The notes below the pieces were generated by a model. The model was not told the origin of the DNA. It did not search any database and saw only the letters and a program-made list of their open reading frames with translations. A stretch of DNA of 64,000 bases from NCBI RefSeq assembly GCF_000702205.1, contig NZ_JNKW01000006.1, positions 62,001 to 126,000 on the forward strand, given 5' to 3'. Below, piece after piece: positions 15,422 to 25,146 of the stretch. The position numbers and the translations under genes were made by a program. This DNA is from Lachnospira multipara LB2003. Its GTDB lineage: Bacteria > Bacillota > Clostridia > Lachnospirales > Lachnospiraceae. The first letter of the stretch is position 1. Each line of letters starts with the position of its first letter.

Positions 15422-16813
15422 TTATAAAGACAATTGCTTTAAAATAACATTATTATTCTTTGATGCAAAATCTATTAATTCATCAGTAAAACCTGATTTA
15501 GAATAAATGCAGTAATGCTCATTTCTTGATTGTGTCTTCCATTTAACACTTTTAGATTTCTCTTTTAGAGACATCAATACTTCCATTCCCTTTTTATTCT
15601 TAGAGTATTTACACTCCCCAAACACGATATCTTCGCCATTAGAATCATATGCTAGAATATCAATTTCAACATCTTTAGCTCCCCACCATCTTCCTAATCT
15701 ATTAAAAGATATTCCATTTGCCAATAAATTCCATGCATCTTCTCTACATATGTCTTCATATACATATGAGACATGATTATCTATAAAATTCTTCTTTATC
15801 TTATCCTCTACATATTGTCCTTTTCCAGATTCCAATAATGCCCTATTAGGATATATAAACTTAAACCAGAAAGCTATAAAATTATCCTTAATCTTATACA
15901 ATCCCATCTTGCTCTTACTTGGATTCTCCTCAGTTATAGGAACCTCTCTCTCGATTATATCTAGATCCACTAAGACCTTTAAATATGAGGTTAACTTTGA
16001 CTGAGCAACTTCAAGATTAGTAGCTATTTTAGATAATTTATAATTACCTGCAGCAATAGTTTTTAATATTGAAAAATAACTTCCTACTTCAGATACTTCC
16101 TTTTGTAATAAAAACTCAGGTTCAGCGTATAAAAATGAATTAAGAGAAAGTACATTCTTTTTTATCGCTTTATAAATATCCTTGTCTTTACTAAATAACT
16201 CTATGTATTTTGGAACACCACCCGTTACCGCATATTGCATAATCTGCTGATCTAGACTTAAAGTTTCATCAAATAAATGATAGTATGAAAAATCAATCTG
16301 CTTTAATTTAATCTGTGCAGTTCTTCTTCCATAAAGTGGAGAATCATAATTTAGCACCTGTGAGGTCATCATATTAATCAAAGAACCGCATAATATAAGC
16401 ATTACATTAGCCTTAGATAATATCTCATCCCAAGCCTTTTGCATAATAGAAGGAAATGCCTTATTTGACTTACCTAGATATTGAAATTCGTCAATTACTA
16501 ATACTATTCTCTCTTTCTTTGATTCCTCTGCTATTCTTTTAAAAATAGGCATCCATGTATCAAGATTAGCACTAGCTAAAAGTTCATCTTCAAGTACAAA
16601 TGAAACTAAATCTTTAAAGGCATTTCTATTCTCAAATTCATTTTCTTCTGTTGCCAAATAATATATAGATTTCTTATTCTCGCAAAAATGATTAATCAAA
16701 GTTGTTTTACCAACTCGTCTTCTTCCATAAACAACTACAAAAGCTGGTGAGCTGCTATTATACTCGTTTTCTAATGTTTCTAATTCTTCTTCTCTTCCAA
16801 CAAATAATTCCAT
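15422..16813 (-). CDS. Archaeal-type ATPase with DUF234 nuclease-like domain
   Basis: 463 residues. The N-terminal AAA-like ATPase (ATPase_2 family) has the Walker A motif GRRRVGKTTL near residue 30, Walker B ERIVLVIDEFQYL, and arginine-rich PLYGRRTAQ. A winged helix follows near residue 255 (YKLSKIATNLEVAQSKLTSYLKVLVDLDIIERE). The C-terminal part is DUF234, with the PD-(D/E)xK-like trace DVEIDILAY...FGECKYSKNKKG. Such proteins are widespread and of unknown function, sometimes linked to mobile DNA or defence. The start is ATG 16813 after GGAGG. The promoter is covered by a nested palindrome (16829-16873), so self-regulation is likely. No partner gene is adjacent. Confidence 0.85.
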   Translation of the reverse strand: MELFVGREEELETLENEYNSSSPAFVVVYGRRRVGKTTLINHFCENKKSIYYLATEENEFENRNAFKDLVSFVLEDELLASANLDTWMPIFKRIAEESKKERIVLVIDEFQYLGKSNKAFPSIMQKAWDEILSKANVMLILCGSLINMMTSQVLNYDSPLYGRRTAQIKLKQIDFSYYHLFDETLSLDQQIMQYAVTGGVPKYIELFSKDKDIYKAIKKNVLSLNSFLYAEPEFLLQKEVSEVGSYFSILKTIAAGNYKLSKIATNLEVAQSKLTSYLKVLVDLDIIEREVPITEENPSKSKMGLYKIKDNFIAFWFKFIYPNRALLESGKGQYVEDKIKKNFIDNHVSYVYEDICREDAWNLLANGISFNRLGRWWGAKDVEIDILAYDSNGEDIVFGECKYSKNKKGMEVLMSLKEKSKSVKWKTQSRNEHYCIYSKSGFTDELIDFASKNNNVILKQLSL

Positions 16814-16828
16814 AGCAAACCTCCGTCA

Positions 16829-16877
16829 CAATTTATATAATTTAGATTATTATAATCCAGATTATATAAATTGTAAA
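16829..16877 (-). promoter_or_regulatory. Promoter and nested palindromic operator of the ATPase gene
   Basis: On the minus strand, TTTACA (16872-16877), 17 bases, TATAAT (16849-16854). Over it lie 13-bp inverted arms (CAATTTATATAAT 16829-16841 with ATTATATAAATTG 16861-16873) and, at their centre, GATTAT-T-ATAATC (16845-16857). Both dyads share the centre at 16851, on the -10. Confidence 0.75.
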
Positions 16878-16922
16878 TTATTCTATTCTATTACACATTA
16901 TCTTATAATGCAAACCTTATAA

Positions 16923-17080
16923 AGCGGACATTCGGAATCCGCTTCGCTACTTCCTCATGAACGCAGTGGCACTTTGTGCCACCTGTCAGAAGGGGCTTTA
17001 ACCCCTTCTGACACTAGTAAGCTTTATACCCCCGCCTAAAGCTTACGCTTTTGAAGCGGGGGATTGCTTACACTGCGTTC
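16923..17080. other. GC-rich multi-hairpin element
   Basis: A short hairpin (AGCGGA 16923-16928, TCCGCT 16938-16943) precedes a closed multibranch. The outer helix GAACGCAGTG (16959-16968) pairs with CACTGCGTTC (17071-17080). Inside are GTGGCAC/GTGCCAC (16966-16982, overlapping the outer arm), GTCAGAAGGGG/CCCCTTCTGAC (16985-17012) and CCCCCGC/GCGGGGG (17029-17062), the last enlarged by AAGC/GCTT pairs. It lies in the spacer between two minus-strand genes. Possible non-coding RNA or palindromic repeat family. Confidence 0.5.
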
Positions 17081-17088
17081 AATTAACA

Positions 17089-17159
17089 AACAACCCCACC
17101 AGCCCGCATCAATTAACAGCGCATAATCACTGTTATTAACACGACCCAGTAGGGTTGTT
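17089..17159 (-). terminator. Probable terminator of the 17194 membrane-protein gene
   Basis: Long hairpin with outer arms AACAACCC (17089-17096) and GGGTTGTT (17152-17159) and an inner stem TAACAG/CTGTTA (17114-17119, 17130-17135). The T tract on the minus strand is weak. Confidence 0.5.
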
Positions 17160-17193
17160 TATTAGTAGCATATTCTTTTGAAAATGTATAATT

Positions 17194-19290
17194 TTATTTA
17201 ATCATATAAATTTTATAATTGTTAACACTATTAACTAACTCTAATTCATCCTGACTGTATTCTTTACTTGTAAATATATATTTGACGTCTAGTTTTTTCA
17301 AATCATCAATGCTTACATTAAGTTTAAATACATCGGCTTGCACGAGTTCAAATCTCTCAGTTTCATTACTATCTTCTATTATGTTAATTGTAATATGAGC
17401 ATATCTATTATAAACATCTTCATACTTTCCTTCTTCATCAAACATCTTCCATCTATCTATACATGGATATACGTTAGTCGAATTAATAGTTCTAGCTCCA
17501 ACCATAATAGGTGAATTAATTAATGGAAAGCCGCCTTCAACTGCCCATAAAGCATCCGAGTCATTTTCAACAACATTAGAAACAGCCTTTAATTCATCTA
17601 TATCAGTCATAGGATTACTACCGACTCTCACAGGATTAACTAATCCTCCAGTTACAAACATAAACAATATTATATATATAATACAGATGTTACTATATTT
17701 CTTTTTTAGTGATAACAATGTCATCATTAATACAAAGAAAACTAAAGATATTATCAGCCAAACTTCTTTCTTAGGATAAGAATCAATGTATACAATATAT
17801 GTCATACCAACTACAATAGCTGTAATTAATGCCGACATTAACACTATATATTTCTCTTTAATATCATATTCTTCTAATAAATGTATGCTTCTAATAAGTT
17901 GTATTAAGCTAATAAATTCAAATATAACAATAGTTCTAGATGCCTGAGATAAACTCATCATTGTAATCTTAGCAAGTATCTGTGGGAAACCTAGAGAGCA
18001 CCACAAGAATAAGAATACAGAAAGAATAATCAATACAATAGATAATACATCCTTCTTCTTACTCTTTATTGTATATATGATATACATAATTATTCCCATT
18101 GGGAAAAAACTTATAAATCCAGCACATTCGCAAACGTTTGCCTCTGGTGAAAGCCCATAAATAGGATATAGAATATTAGTAACATATAGACCTAGACGCT
18201 TGAAATTAGCTCCACCTAGTTCTGTTCTTGCACCTGGATAAACTGTACCCATTATTGCCTTAATAGTATCAAATGAATTAACAAAAACATATCCCATACC
18301 TGCAACAAATATTACAAAAGCTATAGCAATAACAGGAATATCTTTCACTGTCATCTTGCATTCTTTATAATTATCAATTATTACCCATATTGCTAATAAC
18401 ACTATGGCATATGCTAGTGGAACCATCCACGATGGATACATGGTTAATACATATCCACCTGCACATACTGAAATAAATAATGCACATATAGTTCTTATAA
18501 CATAATTATTAGCTGTCATATATTTCTTTAATAATACAATTGATAGCTGTGAGAAAATAAGCATTTCTATAAAGCCATTAATTGCAAACCACCACTGAAT
18601 AGCAGGTGCTAGTACAACCATTACTGCATATGCTAGAGATAATCTTCTATTATCTTTAGTAATTAAACGACCAAACTCAAAGGATGTCATTAATAACGCA
18701 ATAAATCTTCCACACCAAAAAAAGGCTAGACCGTTGGCAAATGGTAAGAATAAATATCCGATTTGGAATGGTCTAAATATCATAATTAGATTTCTAATAG
18801 GTGTACCATATTCTATAAATACATCTGTGCTTGTTCCTCTTACAATTTCACTATAGTACGAAAAACCATGTCCATAATACTGAGACATTGTAAGTGGTGT
18901 TAATACGGCCCATTCATCAGATCTTATAGGTCTTGAAACCCCTGCAACAACATTAGTATCAACGCTAGAACCAAAACACGCATACATGCACTCTATGGAT
19001 GAACCATTAATACCTAGTATTACACATACAATAAAAGCAACGACAGCTATTACGAACCTATATTTAAAGACTAAGTCTCCATGATATGTACATACATATA
19101 CAACTACTGCCATTACTACTATACTTAACATTCCAAGCAAGCCTAGGTCTAGTGTATTGTGTAATGCTATTCTATAATCTCCACTTGTCTTAACCATTAC
19201 ATTATAAGCCGATAATATAAAATATATTATTGCTCCTAGGACCAATGACAATAATATTTCTTTTGACAGCTTCCTCTTATCTATACTCAT
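17194..19290 (-). CDS. Large polytopic membrane protein, possibly GT-C glycosyltransferase
   Basis: 698 residues with about a dozen or more hydrophobic helices and a soluble C-terminal region of about 110 residues. The motif SRPIRSDEWAVLTP follows the fourth helix and matches VTRPIRTDEYLVSDP in the 22771-24924 protein. Both also share an extracellular ANFKRLGLYVTNILYPIYGL-like segment and a C-terminal RYAHITI/RFAHITV stretch, so they are paralogues. A conserved Asp/Glu pair in an outer loop after early helices is typical of GT-C transferases using lipid-linked sugars. That is an inference; the family is unassigned to me. The stop lies 2 bases from the start side of the GT2 gene at 19293, implying co-transcription and perhaps a donor made by that enzyme. 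Confidence 0.8.
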   Translation of the reverse strand: MSIDKRKLSKEILLSLVLGAIIYFILSAYNVMVKTSGDYRIALHNTLDLGLLGMLSIVVMAVVVYVCTYHGDLVFKYRFVIAVVAFIVCVILGINGSSIECMYACFGSSVDTNVVAGVSRPIRSDEWAVLTPLTMSQYYGHGFSYYSEIVRGTSTDVFIEYGTPIRNLIMIFRPFQIGYLFLPFANGLAFFWCGRFIALLMTSFEFGRLITKDNRRLSLAYAVMVVLAPAIQWWFAINGFIEMLIFSQLSIVLLKKYMTANNYVIRTICALFISVCAGGYVLTMYPSWMVPLAYAIVLLAIWVIIDNYKECKMTVKDIPVIAIAFVIFVAGMGYVFVNSFDTIKAIMGTVYPGARTELGGANFKRLGLYVTNILYPIYGLSPEANVCECAGFISFFPMGIIMYIIYTIKSKKKDVLSIVLIILSVFLFLWCSLGFPQILAKITMMSLSQASRTIVIFEFISLIQLIRSIHLLEEYDIKEKYIVLMSALITAIVVGMTYIVYIDSYPKKEVWLIISLVFFVLMMTLLSLKKKYSNICIIYIILFMFVTGGLVNPVRVGSNPMTDIDELKAVSNVVENDSDALWAVEGGFPLINSPIMVGARTINSTNVYPCIDRWKMFDEEGKYEDVYNRYAHITINIIEDSNETERFELVQADVFKLNVSIDDLKKLDVKYIFTSKEYSQDELELVNSVNNYKIYMIK

Positions 19291-19292
19291 TC

Positions 19293-20237
19293 TTATCTAT
19301 CCTTCTCTAATAATTTTTTTAAAGTATCTACCTTGATTAAATTCATCTCAAAATCCTGTCTATTCTTCCAATTAATTGTCTCTAAGATTAATCCAGAGAA
19401 GAAAGCAATTATTGATGTTAATACCACAAAACAACATACTATAAGCGTTGGGAATCTCTCTACTAAACCAGTCTTTACATATGTATTAATTACAGGTATT
19501 AAAAATCCAACACCAATAATCATTAATACTGCAGATATATAGCTAAAGAATCTCAATGGCTTATATGTTCTAAAGAGTTTAAGAATAGTAGCAATAACCT
19601 TAAAGCCATCTGAGAATGTATTAAGCTTTGACTCACTGCCCTCTGGTCTATCCTTATATTCAATAACATGGTTTCTTACAAGTAAATTCTTCTGAGCTGC
19701 ATGAATACTCATCTCGGTTTCAATTTCAAAACCCTTTGAAATAACAGGGAAAGTCTTAACAAATTCGTAACTCATTGCTCTATAGCCAGTCATAATATCA
19801 TTATTCTTAGTTTTAAATATATGATTGATTGAAAATCTAACTAAACTATTTCCAAAATTATGGAACGGTCTCTTATTCTCTGTAAAATAAGTAGAAGAAA
19901 GTCTATCACCAACCACCATATCGGCCTGTTCTTCTAATACAAGTTTAGCCATTTCCTTAGCTTCACTTGCTGGATATGTATCATCACCATCAGCCATAAT
20001 ATAGCAAAGAGCATCTATATCTCTAAACATTCTTCTAATTACGTTACCTTTACCCTGATGTCTTTCGTATCTAACTACAGCGCCTGCTGCTCTTGCAATT
20101 TCATCTGTTCCATCACTTGAATTGTTATCATAAACATAAATAACTGCTTCAGGTATTTCTCTTTTGAAATCTGTTACAACCTTCTCAATTGTTGCACTTT
20201 CGTTATAACATGGTATTAATACAGCTATTTTATCCAT
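19293..20237 (-). CDS. GT2 glycosyltransferase, polyprenyl-phosphate sugar synthase type
   Basis: 314 residues. The N-terminal GT-A domain has LIPCYNESATIEKVV, the nucleotide Asp in YVYDNNSSDGT, and the metal motif MADGDDTYP. Two membrane helices (about 228-250 and 262-285) end the protein. This is the plan of DPM1/GtrB-like enzymes that move a sugar from a nucleotide to undecaprenyl phosphate on the cytoplasmic face. The start is ATG 20237 after GGGAG. It lies 2 bases upstream of the large GT-C-like membrane gene, a pairing that fits donor synthesis followed by transfer outside. The sugar is not readable from the sequence. Confidence 0.9.
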   Translation of the reverse strand: MDKIAVLIPCYNESATIEKVVTDFKREIPEAVIYVYDNNSSDGTDEIARAAGAVVRYERHQGKGNVIRRMFRDIDALCYIMADGDDTYPASEAKEMAKLVLEEQADMVVGDRLSSTYFTENKRPFHNFGNSLVRFSINHIFKTKNNDIMTGYRAMSYEFVKTFPVISKGFEIETEMSIHAAQKNLLVRNHVIEYKDRPEGSESKLNTFSDGFKVIATILKLFRTYKPLRFFSYISAVLMIIGVGFLIPVINTYVKTGLVERFPTLIVCCFVVLTSIIAFFSGLILETINWKNRQDFEMNLIKVDTLKKLLEKDR

Positions 20238-20280
20238 TTTTAATCTCCCTCTTCAAAACTGCTTTTTATTATTACATGAC

Positions 20281-20313
20281 AATAGCGCTACTATAATTTT
20301 AAGTAGCGCTATT
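20281..20313 (-). terminator. Hairpin after the mannose-enzyme fusion gene
   Basis: AATAGCGCTACT (20281-20292) and AGTAGCGCTATT (20302-20313) form a perfect 12-bp stem with a 9-base loop. The following minus-strand tail is only moderately T-rich, so it may be a terminator or a processing hairpin. Confidence 0.55.
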
Positions 20314-20320
20314 ATTATAT

Positions 20321-22681
20321 TTACACATGAGTAATTAGGCAAGTGCCTTTTCCTCTAATAATGATCTCTTTTTTACCTGCACTTACAAAGAAGCTATCTG
20401 CTGGCTTGAAATCCATAGTTGTTTCACCATTCTCGTCACTTACAGCAATACTTCCATTTCCTTCTATGAATAAAGCAGACATAAATGATGCTTCATCCAC
20501 TGGAATTCTTACTTCGTCGTTTACCTCATATTTAGTAACTTCAAAGTACTTACACTGTACAAGTCTTTCCTCTAAGTAGTGTTCATTACGTGTGATAACA
20601 ATTTCATTCTTATTATCCTTAACGTACTTTTCCGGAACGACAACGTCAAGGGATTTATCTATATGCAACTCTCTTAAATTGCCAAACTTATCTCTTCTGT
20701 CATAATCATACATTCTATAAGTACAATTAGAATTCTGCTGAATTTCTGCAATTAAGATACCTGCACCTATAGCATGAATTGTTCCTGCCTTTACCATAAC
20801 CACATCGCCTGGCTTAACATCAATACGATTAAGAATTTCTGTAATTGTATTATTCTTGATGCGTTCCTTAATTTCTTCCTTAGTAGCATCCCTTTTAAGT
20901 CCACAATAAAGGAATGCACCTGGTTCTGCATCTATGACATACCACATTTCATTCTTACCATACTCATTCTCTTTCTCAAGAGCATATTCATCGTCTGGAT
21001 GAATCTGAATTGATAAATCCTTCTTGGCATCAATAAACTTAATTAAGATTGGGAATCTGTCCTGTGCCTGACACTTCCAACCAAGAGCTTCCTTACCGAT
21101 TATACTTAAATAATCATTGAATAATCTTCCCTTATATTTACCAGTAGCAATTCTACTTAAACCATCTGGGTGAGCAGATAATTCCCAGCTTTCAGCAATA
21201 ATATCATAGTCACACTTCTTACCATATACATCACGAAGCTTAGTTCCACCCCATAAATTATCCTTAAAAGCAGGATCAAGCTTAACTATTGGCTCTACAG
21301 CTGCTACAACATTGTTGTTCTCTTCACAACTTTGGTATATCTTAACAAAATCATCATCTATTAAATTCTCGCCAATACCGATTTCAATAATAACAACATT
21401 CTTATCAGTTCTATTAGCCGCCTTATGCATTACACCTATTGGTACATCTACGCTTTCAAATCTATTATAATCTCTTGTGTCTTCACCAACAGTTATAGTT
21501 GCAACGCCTTCAACAACAGACCAATGCTCTGTTCTAAGTTCATGCTTATGAAGGTTCATCTGATATCCAGGATAAATAGTAACTTTACGCACTTTATAAC
21601 CATCATTATAGCTTATAAGTTCATGAGTACCCCATTCCTTATAAGATATTCTGTTGTGATCAAAATACATCTCATATGTATCATTATTATCTTTAATAAT
21701 ATCCTTAATGCTATCAGCAGAACGCTTCGATGATATTAAAAGTGCATCATCTGTATTAACAACTACAACATCCTTAAGATCATTAGCTACAACTAGCTTT
21801 CTTTCTGCTGCATTAATTACAGTTACATTATTACAGTCTTTCTTAATAACAAATTCCTGATTATGTGTCTGAGCAATATTCTCAAGATCATTAGCAGAAC
21901 CTACATCCTTCCATCGGAATGCAGCCTCTACAACCTTAATATTATCAGCTTGCTCAAATACAAGTGTTTCAATACTTCCTGTAGGAATATCTTTCATTAC
22001 AGACTCATTGAACTTAATAGTTCTTCTAATAGCAGGAACTTTTCTCTTAGCCTGCTTACATTTCTTATATAATTCTGGACAAACCTTACTTACAAGGTTA
22101 ACCATTGCACCAGCACTAAACACTAATATTCCAGTATTCCAAAGATAGCCTTCTTCATATGTAAAGTCTTTGCTTTGCATATTATCAAAATTAACCTTTG
22201 ATATATACTGAGTAACCACATCCCCTTTTCTCTTAATATATCCAAGTGTTGATGTTCTATAAAGTGGCTTAGAACCCACTGTTACAATATTAGATGTCTT
22301 AGATAACTCCTTAGCCTTAATAATAGTGTCCTTATAATTATCACCATCAATAAGATTATCTGAATTAACTACAAGCACTGTCTCTGTCTGGTTGCAAAAT
22401 AAAGTACCAAGCATAATCGCTGCTGCTGTACCATGTGCTTCGCCTTCAAGAAGAACGCGATATTTAAGGCTCTGGAAAGCCTTTAACTGACCATTAACTA
22501 TATGTTTATAGTTCTCGTTGGTTATAATTAAAAATTCATCACAGAAAGGCATATTGCGAACAACTGTCTCCTGTAATATTGATCTACCTTCCTTAACATT
22601 CATAAACTGTTTAGGGAATTTTCTGCGAGATAGTGGCCATAACGCATCTCCACTACCACCCGCTAATATAATACATTTCAT
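20321..22681 (-). CDS. Three-domain fusion: diverged GDP-mannose pyrophosphorylase, type II PMI cupin, class I mannose-6-phosphate isomerase
   Basis: 786 residues in three parts. Residues 1-335 are a mannose-1-phosphate guanylyltransferase fold. Residues about 345-450 are the cupin of type II phosphomannose isomerases (EWGTHELISYNDGYKVRKVT, HKHELRTEHWSVVEG). Residues 461-786 are a class I zinc isomerase (ManA) with LSIQIHPDDEYA, NEMWYV and KAGTIHAIGAG. The first part is unusual: the loop reads GGSGDALWPLSR without the usual Arg, DH is replaced in VNSDNLI, and FVEKP has become YISKV. Its transferase activity is therefore doubtful, while both isomerase parts look sound. It probably supplies mannose 6-phosphate from fructose 6-phosphate for manC. 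The start is ATG 22681 with GGAGG about 8 nt upstream. It leads to the GT2 and membrane genes downstream. Confidence 0.9.
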   Translation of the reverse strand: MKCIILAGGSGDALWPLSRRKFPKQFMNVKEGRSILQETVVRNMPFCDEFLIITNENYKHIVNGQLKAFQSLKYRVLLEGEAHGTAAAIMLGTLFCNQTETVLVVNSDNLIDGDNYKDTIIKAKELSKTSNIVTVGSKPLYRTSTLGYIKRKGDVVTQYISKVNFDNMQSKDFTYEEGYLWNTGILVFSAGAMVNLVSKVCPELYKKCKQAKRKVPAIRRTIKFNESVMKDIPTGSIETLVFEQADNIKVVEAAFRWKDVGSANDLENIAQTHNQEFVIKKDCNNVTVINAAERKLVVANDLKDVVVVNTDDALLISSKRSADSIKDIIKDNNDTYEMYFDHNRISYKEWGTHELISYNDGYKVRKVTIYPGYQMNLHKHELRTEHWSVVEGVATITVGEDTRDYNRFESVDVPIGVMHKAANRTDKNVVIIEIGIGENLIDDDFVKIYQSCEENNNVVAAVEPIVKLDPAFKDNLWGGTKLRDVYGKKCDYDIIAESWELSAHPDGLSRIATGKYKGRLFNDYLSIIGKEALGWKCQAQDRFPILIKFIDAKKDLSIQIHPDDEYALEKENEYGKNEMWYVIDAEPGAFLYCGLKRDATKEEIKERIKNNTITEILNRIDVKPGDVVMVKAGTIHAIGAGILIAEIQQNSNCTYRMYDYDRRDKFGNLRELHIDKSLDVVVPEKYVKDNKNEIVITRNEHYLEERLVQCKYFEVTKYEVNDEVRIPVDEASFMSALFIEGNGSIAVSDENGETTMDFKPADSFFVSAGKKEIIIRGKGTCLITHV

Positions 22682-22770
22682 AAATAACTAATCCTCCAAA
22701 AAACGGATAAACAAATTTAAGCCTGTAATGGGTAGATTATAGCATATTGTGAGATAGATTTCATCCCAAT

Positions 22771-24924
22771 TTACTTATAACAGATTTCATAAATATAGAA
22801 GGAATCTTCATCATATATCTTTTCAAATTTTACATAATCATTATCAAGCTCTTCTATATCATGCATTGATATTAGATATTTCACATCTAGTTTGGAAATA
22901 TCTTTATATGATAAATCTAGTGTAAAGCAATCCGGTATAGCTTCTTCATAAGAGAAGGATGTATCCTCATCTGTAAAGGATACTGTTATATGTGCGAATC
23001 TATTATATGCATCTACATATTGTCCATCTTCATCAACTTTACTCCATAATTCTAAGTTAGGACTTGTATTAACCATATTAATTACATTAGCACCACAAAG
23101 TGTTGCATATGATGAAGCGTAATCTCCATCTAGAGCTATCCACTTTCCATCGTCCATTTTAGTAATATCTTTAATTGCATCTGCTGTAGGTCTTGAATAA
23201 ACACACTGCAATCCCACTGTCATTGGTCTAATATAAATTCCAGTTAATAAACATATAAAGGCAATTAAGGCCGTAACAATGTTATATCTATACTTTACAT
23301 GCTTAAAGCAAAGCAAGAAAAAGGTTAATCCAAATAAACATGCAAGTAACAAACATTCTGCTTTTGATAAATATCCTGACTGAATTCCTATGCACTTTCT
23401 AATAACCAATACAACAACTAATATAGCTATTATTAAATCCACTAACTTAGTCTTTAAACTAACCTTTTCATCTTCCTTCTCATAAGCAAAATAAATAGCA
23501 AGCATTAATATCTGTATATATGCAATATAATCCACAGCTCTAGCTACAGTTGAAAACTGGAGTAAAGTAACCACAGCAAGGATTTTAGGTAATCCTATAA
23601 AGCAATAAACAAATAACAAGGCTGAAACTAGTGTTAATAAAATTGCCAATAAATCCTTTTTCTTCTCTCTTATTAATTTGAGCCACATTATTATTGTAGG
23701 AACCGGGAAGAAGCTTATAAGTGTAGCCATTTCGCAGTTATTCAACACATTATAGTCTTTATAGGCAAAAAACGTATTAACAAAATATGCATACAATTTA
23801 TCCATTGACTCTGGATCATTACCACCGCAATCTATTCTATGACCAGGATATGCCGAATTCATATTTGTATGTATATAATCTAATGAAATATAAACATATA
23901 AAGCTACTGCCACTATAGCTACTATAAACGCTCCAATCAATAAAGCGTATTCAAATTTTCCAAACTTTCTAATATAACTCCAATCAGTATATATTAGCCA
24001 AGCTAATAGGCATAATCCAACATATGCACATGGGACCTGCCATGCAGGATATAAATTTGCTGCAAAGTTAAATGCAAATATTCCAGTTAAATATAACCAC
24101 AATACTCGTTTAGGCTTTGTATCACTTTTTATAAATCTATCTGCTGCAACAATTGCTGCCTGCATATTTAAAATCTGCGTTGGATAATTCCACCATAGAT
24201 ACATAGATGATAAAAATATCATCATAGTACATACAATAGAAATTTTCCTTTTTCCTTTAGTTAGTAACATAAAGAAATCTATTGAGAATAACACGCCAAA
24301 AACCGTTAAATAATTCCAGATAAATGAATAAGTATATTCCATTCCAAATATATTAACAATTCTTGCCACAATCATACAAGGATCTTTTAAATAGCCAATT
24401 ATTCCCAATGATGAAAAATAACTTCCATTAACCATCTTATATAGTATTAGTGGATCAGATACTAAATATTCATCAGTACGAATGGGTCTAGTTACTCCAA
24501 ATATAGGGTTTACAAATTGGGCAACATTACTATCGCTATCGTATCCTGCTGTACCAATTATAGCTAGGGAATCACCATTTATTTTATTTAAAACCAGAAA
24601 TAAAAGAAAAGCCATTCCCACAATCCATCTATACTTAAACAGAATCTCTGAATATTTCTTAGGTCCTATAACAAAGGCATAACCAATAAATATAAATAAT
24701 ACTGTAGTCATCTCTACTTTAACAAAACGTACAGCATTAAAAGTATGTAATTCATACATCCAATCATGTCTAATCAACCATATCTGCTCTCTATTAAATG
24801 CTATCAACGCTTTTAAATCCTCTAAATAATTTCGACCAATTAATGGAGAGAATATATAAGCCAAGCCTATACTAATAAGGACTAAGATTAGACTTCTTAC
24901 CATGATTTTTTTATTGTCTTGCAA
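22771..24924 (-). CDS. Large polytopic membrane protein, paralogue of the 17194 protein
   Basis: 717 residues, more than a dozen hydrophobic helices and a soluble C-terminal segment of about 120 residues. It shares TRPIRTDEYLV, the AYPGHRIDCGGNDPESMDKLYAYFVNTFF loop and the RFAHITV stretch with the 17194-19290 protein, at the same spacing. The pair probably act on similar lipid-linked substrates as GT-C-type transferases, which I infer from topology only. The start is ATG 24924 with GGAGG upstream. It is the first minus-strand gene after the divergent GT2 gene at 25147, so its promoter is in 24925-25146, where I see no strong match. Confidence 0.8.
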   Translation of the reverse strand: MQDNKKIMVRSLILVLISIGLAYIFSPLIGRNYLEDLKALIAFNREQIWLIRHDWMYELHTFNAVRFVKVEMTTVLFIFIGYAFVIGPKKYSEILFKYRWIVGMAFLLFLVLNKINGDSLAIIGTAGYDSDSNVAQFVNPIFGVTRPIRTDEYLVSDPLILYKMVNGSYFSSLGIIGYLKDPCMIVARIVNIFGMEYTYSFIWNYLTVFGVLFSIDFFMLLTKGKRKISIVCTMMIFLSSMYLWWNYPTQILNMQAAIVAADRFIKSDTKPKRVLWLYLTGIFAFNFAANLYPAWQVPCAYVGLCLLAWLIYTDWSYIRKFGKFEYALLIGAFIVAIVAVALYVYISLDYIHTNMNSAYPGHRIDCGGNDPESMDKLYAYFVNTFFAYKDYNVLNNCEMATLISFFPVPTIIMWLKLIREKKKDLLAILLTLVSALLFVYCFIGLPKILAVVTLLQFSTVARAVDYIAYIQILMLAIYFAYEKEDEKVSLKTKLVDLIIAILVVVLVIRKCIGIQSGYLSKAECLLLACLFGLTFFLLCFKHVKYRYNIVTALIAFICLLTGIYIRPMTVGLQCVYSRPTADAIKDITKMDDGKWIALDGDYASSYATLCGANVINMVNTSPNLELWSKVDEDGQYVDAYNRFAHITVSFTDEDTSFSYEEAIPDCFTLDLSYKDISKLDVKYLISMHDIEELDNDYVKFEKIYDEDSFYIYEICYK

Positions 24925-25146
24925 GCTAATTTACCTCCGCCTCATTTAATTTTAAGTAAAACAACATTTCTATAATAATTGTTTTCAATCATAAAATCCA
25001 TAACAATTATAAAAAATAGTTGTTTACAGTTAAAAACTATATATTTGAATTTATATTTTCTTTCTGTTATTATTAATCCGTTATGCTTCTTTTAAGCATT
25101 TACAATTATTTATAATTAATGGAGGAGGGTAAAACCCGATATAATT

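Noticed and set aside
16959-17080. tRNA-like cloverleaf
   Set aside because: Arm lengths and sequences do not fit: no TTC-like loop, no anticodon arm of 5 bp, and the arms are too GC-rich and long.
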